Assembly (NCBI GenBank): GCA_012512505.1
Contig: JAAZEB010000003.1
Coordinates: forward strand, 1 to 42,756
Origin: Armatimonadota bacterium
GTDB taxonomy: Bacteria; Armatimonadota; JAAZEB01
Direction: 5' to 3'
Length of the DNA: 42,756 nucleotides
Shown: piece after piece, positions 15,857 to 22,791 of the stretch
How the letters are laid out: every line of letters begins with the position of its first letter
Position numbering within the stretch: position 1 is the stretch's first letter
Notes under the pieces: model-generated
Told to the model about the DNA's origin: nothing
Databases searched by the model: none
What the model saw: only the letters and a program-made list of their open reading frames with translations
Made by a program: the position numbers and the translations under genes

Positions 15857-17035
15857 CTACGAGAGCTCGTCTAGCAGGGGCAGGTCCACGAAGGTGCCGG
15901 TATCGAGGGAGTGGCGGGCGCCGATGGCGATTGCCGCGCTCTCGAAGCCGGCGCGCAGGCCGGAGAGCGGCTCGCGGCCCTCGCGGCAGGCGCGGGCGAA
16001 GTCGGCCAGCAGGTCGTTGTCGGCGTTGCCGTGGCCGGTGTCGCCGCTGGGCTGCTCGCGCTTCCGTTCGCGCGTGTAGCGCTCCGTCACCTCCACCCAG
16101 GCCTCGCCGGTGTCGTGGTTTGCCTCGATATCGAGCTGCGCCTTGCTGCCATACAGCGTGAAGTGCAGCCCGTAGTAGGGGGCAAAGTGAACCTCGCGGT
16201 AGCTGGCGACCCGGCCGCCGACATACTCGATATTCACCAGGGTAACGTCTTCCACGTCGCAGGCACGTGACCAAACGCAGTGGTCGTCGCCATAATTGAC
16301 GGTGATCCCCAGCGGATCGAGATTGCCGGCGGATTGGTGGATGTGCGGGCAGGTGTCGCCAGTGGCGCAGTTGGAACAGCGCTTGTCGGCTGGCTCGTCG
16401 CCGCCGAAAAAGAGGAGGCCGCCGCTCGCCGCTACCCGGCGTGGGCTGCAGCCCATGAACCAGTTGAGCAAGTCGAGGCTGTGAACGCCCTTCTGCAGCA
16501 CCAGACTGACCACCTGGTCGCGCGAGCGGGTGCGCTGGCGGGCGAAGAACTGGGCGTGGTCGCGCCCGACGTGGTCCACCAGGGAGGCGGCCAGCACCGT
16601 GCCGATGGCGCCCGAGTCGAGGATGCGGCGGGCATGCTGCCAGATGGCGTTCTGACGCATCTCCAGGAAGGTGCCGACGGTGCGGCCGCTCTGCCGCTGC
16701 AGGCGGGCGATGGCGATCAGGTCGTCAAAGCTCTGGGCCATCGGCTTTTCGATGAGGACGTGCCGGCCGTTCTCCAGCGCCTCGCGGGCGTTGCCATAGT
16801 GGAAGCGGTCGCCGGTGCCGATGAGTACCGCTTCGATGTCGGCCTCGCGGGCCATCGCCGCCCCGGAGGGGAAAAGCGCCACCCCGGGGAACTTCTCCCG
16901 GGCGATGGCGAGCATCTCCTCCTTCATGTCGGCCATCGCCACCAGCTCGATCTCCGGGCACTCGCGGGCCATGTGGGCGATCCAGAACCCACGGATCCCT
17001 AACCCTACCACCCCGACCCTCAACGGTGCAGTCAT
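15857..17035 (-). CDS. Gfo/Idh/MocA family NAD(P)-dependent oxidoreductase
   Basis: A 392-residue protein. The N-terminal Rossmann fold has VGVVGLGIRG (7-16), and the family EKP motif (LIEKPMAQS) is at 94-102. The C-terminal domain has QKGVHSLDLLNWF (181-193), where H185 is a likely catalytic histidine. Such enzymes oxidise sugars, inositols or glycosides (often at C3) with NAD or NADP. Oddly, an insertion FGGDEPADKRCSNCATGDTCPH (about 210-231) carries C220, C223, C229 and H231, a possible metal-binding cluster. In this window it could feed 3-keto sugars to the DUF1080 protein at 20760. It starts at ATG 17035 and is divergent from nothing; the PEPCK fusion gene lies upstream on the same strand, 286 bases away. 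Confidence 0.9.
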   Translation of the reverse strand: MTAPLRVGVVGLGIRGFWIAHMARECPEIELVAMADMKEEMLAIAREKFPGVALFPSGAAMAREADIEAVLIGTGDRFHYGNAREALENGRHVLIEKPMAQSFDDLIAIARLQRQSGRTVGTFLEMRQNAIWQHARRILDSGAIGTVLAASLVDHVGRDHAQFFARQRTRSRDQVVSLVLQKGVHSLDLLNWFMGCSPRRVAASGGLLFFGGDEPADKRCSNCATGDTCPHIHQSAGNLDPLGITVNYGDDHCVWSRACDVEDVTLVNIEYVGGRVASYREVHFAPYYGLHFTLYGSKAQLDIEANHDTGEAWVEVTERYTRERKREQPSGDTGHGNADNDLLADFARACREGREPLSGLRAGFESAAIAIGARHSLDTGTFVDLPLLDELS

Positions 17036-17103
17036 CAGGTGACTTCCCCTCTATGGCGCAGCCCCTTCGGCCGCGCTGTTTGCGGATATGTCTACGAAGC
17101 GCC

Positions 17104-17139
17104 GCATCCCGCCGGGCACCGGGGCGCCTAGCGGGATGC
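17104..17139. repeat. Perfect 9-bp inverted repeat upstream of oxidoreductase
   Basis: GCATCCCGC (17104-17112) and GCGGGATGC (17131-17139) pair around an 18-base loop. On the plus strand it is followed by a T-rich stretch (CTGTTTGTTCGTT). For the minus-strand genes on either side it sits in the 5' region of the oxidoreductase, so it may be a regulatory hairpin. Confidence 0.4.
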
Positions 17140-17207
17140 CCTGTTTGTTCGTTGATGTCCCTTAGCTCAGCAAGGGTGCGCGCCGGTTGGCCGGTCGCGG
17201 GGGGAGC

Positions 17208-17326
17208 AGCGGCCCTCCGTGCTCCATCGGCTCGCGGAAGGGCCGCTCTCCGTGGCAGGTGGCTGCCGGCTCCCCACCGATCCTGAGCTGCTGCGCCGCG
17301 CCTGATGATTCCGCGGAACCGTCAGG
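17208..17326 (-). terminator. Candidate terminator hairpins after the PEPCK-aminotransferase gene
   Basis: At the gene end, CCTGA (17301-17305) and TCAGG (17322-17326) enclose a perfect palindrome TTCCGCGGAA (17309-17318). Further on, AGCGGCCCT (17208-17216) pairs with AGGGCCGCT (17239-17247). Neither is followed by a clear T-run, so this is a position-based call. Confidence 0.4.
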
Positions 17327-20300
17327 CCTTCTCGGACTTCAGCTCGCGCGCGGCCGTGGCCAGGATGGAGAACAGCTCCGGGAGCTGCTCCAGCTCTACC
17401 GCGGAGAACGCCACGCGGATATCCTGCGGGCCGTCGGCGATCACGCCAACGCCGTAGTTATCCAGCAGGTACTTGCGATAGCGCTCGGCATCCAGGCCCT
17501 TCAGGCGCAGACACATGAAGTAGCCGGCATTGAAGGGGTAGGGGGTCCACAGATCGGCAAAAGCCGGGTTGGTAAGGATCTCCTGCACCTTCTTAGCGCG
17601 TGCCTCCAGGATCTCGCGCTTCTGCTGGCGCTGGGCGGCAAACTGCGCGTCGGCCATCGCTTTCACCAGCACCGACTGCGACGGCTGCGCCCCGTTGGAG
17701 ATGGTGCTGCGAATGGCGCCGGCCACCTTCCGCTCCAGCGCCCCGTAGAGCGCCTCATCGCTGTTGGCGGCCCTGGCGCTGAACGTGAGCATGCCCACGC
17801 GGAAGCCCCACACATACTCCTCTTTTGTTGGCCCATCCACTTTCACCGTCACGATGCGCTCGTGGCAGCCGGCCAGCCGGGCAAACAGCGACTCTTGCAG
17901 CGCGTCTGCCTCATAGAAGAGTCCGAAGTAGGCGTCGTCCGTCACCACCACCAGCTCGCGGCCCTCATCGGCCGCGTCGCGCAGCACGTTCACCAGCGCG
18001 TCCGCCTCGGCTGCCCGGATCGAGTAGCCGGTCGGGTTGTTCGGGAAGTTGAGCACCAGCAGCGCCTTGCCGTCGTCAGTGCGCGACTGCAAAGCATGGC
18101 GCAGGCCTTCGACGTTGAAGCCGCCCTCCTCGTTGAAGAACGGGTAGAGCGCCAACTGCGCCTGCAGGCGCACGCCGAAGAGGAGCTCGTAGTTCTCCCA
18201 GAACTTATCCGGCAGCAGCACCAGGTCGCCCGGGTTCACGAACAGGTCGCCCACCAGGCTGAGGGCATGGGTGACGCCGTTGGTGACGATCGGCGTGGAG
18301 AAGCTCTTGCCGGCCAGGCTGGGGTTCTTCGCCAGCAGTTGCGCGCGCCACTGTGCGCGCAGGTCGGGCCGGCCGGTGGCGGGCGCGTAGGCAAGCGCCT
18401 CCGCCGGCGACAGGTCGGCGAAGTGCTCCATCACCGCCGGGAGGAACATCGGCTTGCCGCCCTCGCGGGCGATGCCGATCGTGGCATCGAAGCGGTGGGC
18501 TTTCTCCTTGGCCTCCGCGCTCTGCGCCAGGATCCCTTTGGGGAAGTAGAGCCGCCGCCCCAGGTCAGACAGCATCTCGTAAAGGGCGGGGTTCTCCTCG
18601 CGCAGCGTCTCGTTCAGCTCCGCGGCCAGCGGCCGCACCTCGGTGCCCGGCTTCAGGAAGTGGACCGGCGCCTCCAGGCGCTGCGACAGTTCCGCGTGCT
18701 GCTGCCACAGCTCCTTCGGCATCCGCGAGCCGATCTTCTCGAAGAAGGTGGTCACCTGCTGGTGCTCTTCCTTCCACTCTTCCCGGTTCACGGCGAACAG
18801 CTTGCGCAGCGTTGGCCGGTCGATGTCCAGGCCGGTGACGTCCAGGCTGTCGGTGGTGGGCACGAAGCCGATCGGGGTTTCCTGGGCATCGGCCTCGTCG
18901 CGGCAGCGCCGCAGAATCCACTCGATCACGCGCAGGTTCTCACCGTAGCCGGGCCACAGGTACTTGCCGTTCTCATCGGTGCGGAACCAGTTGACGTGGA
19001 AGATCTTCGGCGGCTCCGCCAGGCGCTGGCCGACGTCCAGCCAGTGGTGGAAGTAGTCGCCGATGTGGTAGCCGCAGAACGGCAGCATCGCCATCGGGTC
19101 GCGGCGCACCTCTCCCAGGGCGCCGTACTGGGCGGCGGTGCGCTCCGAGGCCATGGTGGCGCCCAGGTAAACGCCGTGCTCCCAGTCGAACGCCTCGCAG
19201 ACGAGCGGCGACAACCGCGACCGCCGGCCACCGAAGATGATCGCCGAGATCGGCACGCCGTGGTGGTGCTCGGTGCGGTACGAGTGCGTCGGGCACTGCG
19301 ACAGCGGCGCGGTAAAGCGGCTGTTCGGGTGGGCCCCGAGGATCGGCTTGCCCTCCTCATCGGTCATTCCCGGATGCCAGGGCCGGCCCTGCCAGTCGAG
19401 CGCCTCGGCCGGGGGCTCGCCTTCGCCATCCTCCCACCAGACGGTGCCGTCGGGCGCCAGCACCACGTTGGTGTAGATGGTGTTCTTGGCGATCGTCTTC
19501 ATCATGTTGGGGTTCGTGCGGCTGTTGGTGCCCGGCGCCACCCCAAAGAAGCCGGTCTCCGGGCTGATCGCCCAGAGGCGGCCGTCGGTGTCGATGCGCA
19601 TCCAGGCGATGTCGTCGCCCACGGTCCAGATCCGGTAGCCCTTGGCTTTCAGGCCCTCCGGCGGCAGCAGCATCGCCAAGTTCGTCTTGCCACAGGCGCT
19701 GGGGAAGGCGGCGGCCACGTACTCGATGCGGCCGTTCGGCTCCTCGATCCCCATGATGAGCATGTGCTCGGCCAACCAGCCCTCGCGCTTGCCCAGGTAG
19801 CTGGCGATGCGCAGTGCCAGGCACTTCTTGCCCAGCAGCACGTTGCCGCCGTACCCCGAGCCAACGCTCCAGATCGTGTTGTCCTCGGGAAAGTGCAAAA
19901 TGAGCCGGCGCTTGATGTCCAGGTCCGCTTTGCTGTGCACGCAGCGGGTGAACTGGCCGCCGGTGCCGAGTTGCTTCAGCACCGCTTTACCCACGCGGGT
20001 CATGATCCGCATGTTCAGCACCACGTAGATGCTATCGGTCAGCTCCACGCCAATCTTGCTGAAGGGAGACCCCACCGGCCCCATGCTGAAGGGGATCACG
20101 TACATCGTGCGGCCGCGCATCGCGCCGGCAAGAATCTCGCCGGCACGGCGGTAGCCTTCCTCGGGCGACATCCAGTTGTTGGTCGGGCCGGCGTCTTCCC
20201 GCAGGCGCGTGCAGATGTAGGTCAAATCCTCAGTACGGGCCACGTCGTTGGCCGCCGTGCGGTGGTAGACGCAGCCGGGCAGTTTCTCCTGATTCAGCGG

Positions 20301-20441
20301 CAGCAGTTCTCCCGTGCTCAACGCTTCCTGCGTCAGCCGGTCTTTCTCCTCCTCCGACCCATCGATCCAGACGATCTTGTCCGGCTGACACAGCCGCGCC
20401 ATTTCCTGGACCCAGGCATTCAGCTCACTATGGTCACTCAC
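17322..20441 (-). CDS. Fusion protein: GTP-dependent PEP carboxykinase + class I/II PLP aminotransferase
   Basis: One uninterrupted 1039-codon frame holds two enzymes. Residues 1 to about 592 are a complete GTP-type PEP carboxykinase: LLGKKCLALRIAS (202-214, metal-ligand Lys), GWLAEHMLIMGI (221-232, metal-ligand H226), P-loop FPSACGKTNLAML (246-258) with reactive C250, VGDDIAWMR (274-282, D277), GFFGVAPGTN (297-306), and FHVNWFRTDENGKYLWPGYG (481-500). A short helical linker follows. Residues about 610-1039 are a fold-type I aminotransferase: TNGVTHALSLVGDLF (720-734), NFPNNPTGYS (798-807), VVTDDAYFGLFY (832-843), PLP lysine K873 in DGPTKEEYVWGFRVG (869-883), and IRVAFS with R1009 near the C-terminus. 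The first enzyme interconverts oxaloacetate + GTP and PEP + CO2 + GDP. If the second uses aspartate, the pair links aspartate to PEP. The start is GTG at 20441 with GGGAAGG 5 bases upstream. Cytoplasmic. Confidence 0.95.
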   Translation of the reverse strand: MSDHSELNAWVQEMARLCQPDKIVWIDGSEEEKDRLTQEALSTGELLPLNQEKLPGCVYHRTAANDVARTEDLTYICTRLREDAGPTNNWMSPEEGYRRAGEILAGAMRGRTMYVIPFSMGPVGSPFSKIGVELTDSIYVVLNMRIMTRVGKAVLKQLGTGGQFTRCVHSKADLDIKRRLILHFPEDNTIWSVGSGYGGNVLLGKKCLALRIASYLGKREGWLAEHMLIMGIEEPNGRIEYVAAAFPSACGKTNLAMLLPPEGLKAKGYRIWTVGDDIAWMRIDTDGRLWAISPETGFFGVAPGTNSRTNPNMMKTIAKNTIYTNVVLAPDGTVWWEDGEGEPPAEALDWQGRPWHPGMTDEEGKPILGAHPNSRFTAPLSQCPTHSYRTEHHHGVPISAIIFGGRRSRLSPLVCEAFDWEHGVYLGATMASERTAAQYGALGEVRRDPMAMLPFCGYHIGDYFHHWLDVGQRLAEPPKIFHVNWFRTDENGKYLWPGYGENLRVIEWILRRCRDEADAQETPIGFVPTTDSLDVTGLDIDRPTLRKLFAVNREEWKEEHQQVTTFFEKIGSRMPKELWQQHAELSQRLEAPVHFLKPGTEVRPLAAELNETLREENPALYEMLSDLGRRLYFPKGILAQSAEAKEKAHRFDATIGIAREGGKPMFLPAVMEHFADLSPAEALAYAPATGRPDLRAQWRAQLLAKNPSLAGKSFSTPIVTNGVTHALSLVGDLFVNPGDLVLLPDKFWENYELLFGVRLQAQLALYPFFNEEGGFNVEGLRHALQSRTDDGKALLVLNFPNNPTGYSIRAAEADALVNVLRDAADEGRELVVVTDDAYFGLFYEADALQESLFARLAGCHERIVTVKVDGPTKEEYVWGFRVGMLTFSARAANSDEALYGALERKVAGAIRSTISNGAQPSQSVLVKAMADAQFAAQRQQKREILEARAKKVQEILTNPAFADLWTPYPFNAGYFMCLRLKGLDAERYRKYLLDNYGVGVIADGPQDIRVAFSAVELEQLPELFSILATAARELKSEKA

Positions 20442-20759
20442 AAGACCTTCCCTTTCCGCTCAACATATCGGCGTTACAGTACAGTATAGTCATCATAGTC
20501 ATCCGATTTCTACTCTGGAGTCCCAGAATCCTGCTGTACCAGCAACCCCAACATCGGTGCCTTCCGCTGGCCTGCCGCCCGGGCACGGCAGCGCACCCCC
20601 CGCGACGCCGGGGGCCTCCTGTGGGTTGGGCGTGGAGGGTGCGGGCTGCCCCCCGCCAGGGGATCGGCGCGTTCGAGGAGGCATCGGCCGGCGGGTGGCG
20701 AACCACCCGAGGTAAGAGCGGCAAGGCGGGCGCGGGGCCTGCCACCGAAGGAGGACACC
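20442..20759. promoter_or_regulatory. Divergent promoter region with tandem repeats
   Basis: This 318-base gap separates the PEPCK fusion (-) from the DUF1080 gene (+). Near the fusion gene the DNA turns AT-rich, unlike its surroundings. It holds ACAGT twice in tandem (20476-20485) followed at once by ATAGTCATC twice (20486-20494, 20495-20503). Read on the minus strand this gives TATACT, a good -10 candidate, inside the repeats, though no matching -35 is clear. The rest of the gap is GC-rich with a C/G-run hairpin near 20594-20614 and no gene. Confidence 0.55.
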
Positions 20760-21464
20760 ATGAGCGGGAAATGGATCTGCATCATCTTCGCCCTGGCTGT
20801 GCCCGTCCTGGTCGGGGCGGCCGAGAATGAGAGGGGCCGGGTGATCCGGCCGTTCAACGGCAAGGACCTAACCGGCTGGAAAACCCGGGCCCAGGGCGAG
20901 AACACGAACTGCTGGGTGGTTGGCAAAGCAAAGGTTGCCGCCGATCCCAAGGCGCTGGAGGTGGAAGCGGGCGGCAGGGAGCTGATCAACCACCCCGAGT
21001 GGGGCAAGAGCCTGGATCTCTACACCGAGCAGAAGTTCGGCGACTGCCGGGTGGAGGTGGAGGTGATGGTGCCGCAGGGCTCCAACTCCGGCATCTACCT
21101 GATGGGCGAGTACGAGGTGCAGGTGTGCGACAGCTTCGGCCGAGAAGAGATCGGCCAGGGTGACATGGGGAGCATCTACAGCGCGGCGACGGCGGCCAAG
21201 AACGTGTCGCGCAAGCCAGGCGAGTGGCAGAGGTTCGTGATCGACTTCCGCGCCCCCCGCTTCGATGCCCAGGGCAACAAGATCGCCAACGCCATGTTCG
21301 TGAAGGTGACCCTGAACGGCGTGGTGATCCGCGAGAACGTAGAGGTGAAGGGCTCCACCGGGGGCGGCTTGACGGGTGAGGAGCACCCCACCGGCCCGCT
21401 GATGCTCCAGGGCAACCACGGCGCCGTCGCCTACCGCAACCTGCGCATCATCCCGGCGCGCTAA
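20760..21464 (+). CDS. Exported DUF1080 (3-keto-disaccharide hydrolase domain) protein
   Basis: A 234-residue protein with a signal peptide (MSGKWICIIFALAVPVLVGAAEN, 1-23). The rest is one DUF1080 jelly-roll: FNGKDLTGWK (33-42), FGDCRVEVEVMVPQGSNSGIY (about 93-113), YEVQVCDSFG, and the C-terminal GPLMLQGNHGAVAYRNLRI. DUF1080 proteins are named for hydrolysis of 3-keto-glycosides formed by Gfo/Idh/MocA-type dehydrogenases, two of which are encoded in this window. AAGGAGG sits 5 bases before the ATG. It is a single gene, divergent from the PEPCK fusion and followed by a repeat-filled gap. Confidence 0.92.
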   Translation: MSGKWICIIFALAVPVLVGAAENERGRVIRPFNGKDLTGWKTRAQGENTNCWVVGKAKVAADPKALEVEAGGRELINHPEWGKSLDLYTEQKFGDCRVEVEVMVPQGSNSGIYLMGEYEVQVCDSFGREEIGQGDMGSIYSAATAAKNVSRKPGEWQRFVIDFRAPRFDAQGNKIANAMFVKVTLNGVVIRENVEVKGSTGGGLTGEEHPTGPLMLQGNHGAVAYRNLRIIPAR

Positions 21465-21777
21465 ACCGGCGAACCAGTGCGCGCCCGACGCCTCCTACAC
21501 CGGGGGCGCATTCCGACGACCGCGGTCGGATCGCCGGCGGCCTACTCTACTCGCCAGCCGGCGTAGGAGGCGTCCGACGCCTGGGAGATGTTACTCCTCC
21601 AGGAGGGATGGCCGGAGTGCCCGAGCCATCGGGCTTCACACTGTTAGGAAGCCGCATGGCTGCGGCGCTCCGTTGCTCTCTCAGGAGATAGCCGGAGTGC
21701 CCGAGCCATCGGGCTTCTGCCAGGCGGCCGCGTCGCCGCGGCACCCCCGCTGCGCTACCCTCGGGCATGGAGGGCTC
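21465..21777. repeat. Repeat-rich intergenic region with paired double-hairpin units
   Basis: No gene is seen in this gap between convergent genes. GACGCCTCCTACACCGG (21487-21503) pairs at 16 of 17 positions with 21558-21574, enclosing TCCGAC/GTCGGA. Next come two units 80 bases apart, each starting with an identical 27-base stretch (21611-21637 and 21691-21717) that contains the hairpin GCCCGA-gcca-TCGGGC. Each unit then has a second hairpin, GCCGCA-tggc-TGCGGC (21651-21666) in the first and GCCGCG-tcgc-CGCGGC (21727-21742) in the second; the stem change is compensated on both sides. The region may also terminate transcription from both sides. Confidence 0.75.
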
Positions 21778-22626
21778 CTACGAGGGGCTGATGGGTGGCC
21801 CGGCCTGTTCGGCCGCCTCCAGAAGCTGGCGGCCGAACTCGCGGGCGCTGAAGAGGGTGCGCCGCAGGCCGCCGGCCTTCTCGATCAGGCCCAGGTCCAG
21901 GTCGGCAAAGAGGAAATCCTCCTGGTGGCGCCGGCTGCGGACCACCATCTCGCCGAAGGGGTCCAGTAGGTAGCTATCGCCGTAACCGACGCCATCGTAG
22001 CTCATGCCGGCATCGCGGCCGAAGGTGACGTTGTTGCCGCGCAGGAAGTAAACGCCGTTCTCGGTGGCGCGGGCGATATGGTCGCTGCGCACGTGCTGGA
22101 AATGGGTGAGCAGATACTCCTTGCTGATGTAGTTGTAGTGGGGCGAGAAGATTACCTGGGCCCCCTTGAGCGCCAGAATGCGCGTCGGTTCGATGTAACC
22201 GCCATCGGCACAGATCACGATCCCGAACCGCAGGCCCTCTCGCTCGAAGACCGGGAAGTCGCGCCCTTGCCGGTGGAACGGTAGGTAGGCGCACGACTTG
22301 CTGTAGGTGCCCAGCAGTTGGCCGCGCTCGATCACCGCCGCCGTGTTGTAGAGATCCGCCCCGCGCCGTTCGTTGAAGCCGACGATGAGGGTGGCCGGGA
22401 AGCGCCGAGTCTGCTCCCGCACCGCCTCCATCTGGGGCGAGTCGACGGCGAAGGCGTGCCGGCGCGCTTCTGACTCCTGGTCTTGGTAGCCGGTCAGGAA
22501 ACACTCCGGCAGGCTGACGATCGCCACGCGGTTCGCCTCCGCCAGCTCCAGCGCCTCGACCACCTTCGCCAGGTTCGCCTCGAACTCGCCCGGCCGGCAC
22601 GCGCACTGATAGTGACCGATCCGCAT
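21778..22626 (-). CDS. Carbon-nitrogen hydrolase (nitrilase superfamily)
   Basis: A 282-residue protein of the usual length. The catalytic Glu-Lys-Cys triad is visible: VSLPECFLTGY (E41), GTYSKSCAYLPFH (K110) and GIVICADGGYIEPTRIL (C139). Members hydrolyse amides such as N-carbamoyl compounds, deaminated glutathione or nitriles; the substrate here is not predictable. No signal peptide is present, so it is cytoplasmic. The frame is open 50 codons further upstream, but the ATG at 22626 fits family starts (MRIGHYQCACRPGEFEANLAK) and follows a purine-rich GGAGGAAGG...GGGG ribosome region. It is divergent from the GH2 gene (165 bases apart). Confidence 0.92.
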   Translation of the reverse strand: MRIGHYQCACRPGEFEANLAKVVEALELAEANRVAIVSLPECFLTGYQDQESEARRHAFAVDSPQMEAVREQTRRFPATLIVGFNERRGADLYNTAAVIERGQLLGTYSKSCAYLPFHRQGRDFPVFEREGLRFGIVICADGGYIEPTRILALKGAQVIFSPHYNYISKEYLLTHFQHVRSDHIARATENGVYFLRGNNVTFGRDAGMSYDGVGYGDSYLLDPFGEMVVRSRRHQEDFLFADLDLGLIEKAGGLRRTLFSAREFGRQLLEAAEQAGPPISPS

Positions 22627-22791
22627 TCGCTTTCCCCATCCTTCCTCCGTGCCGCGCCGGTGTTCGGTGGGCGGGCCGCCGGTTCCTCCCCGCCCGGGGA
22701 GGAGATAGGCCGGCCGCTGCGAACACAGGGACGCGCCGCTGCCGTCGGTCGCGCGCCGGCCGTTGGGGTCGGGCACCGTGGAGAAGCAGAC

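Noticed and set aside
17187-20489. A 1100-codon open frame on the plus strand opposite the PEPCK-aminotransferase gene.
   Set aside because: It is His/Val/Ala/Arg-rich without any domain, and mirrors the codon structure of a strongly supported gene on the other strand. High GC makes such antisense frames common.
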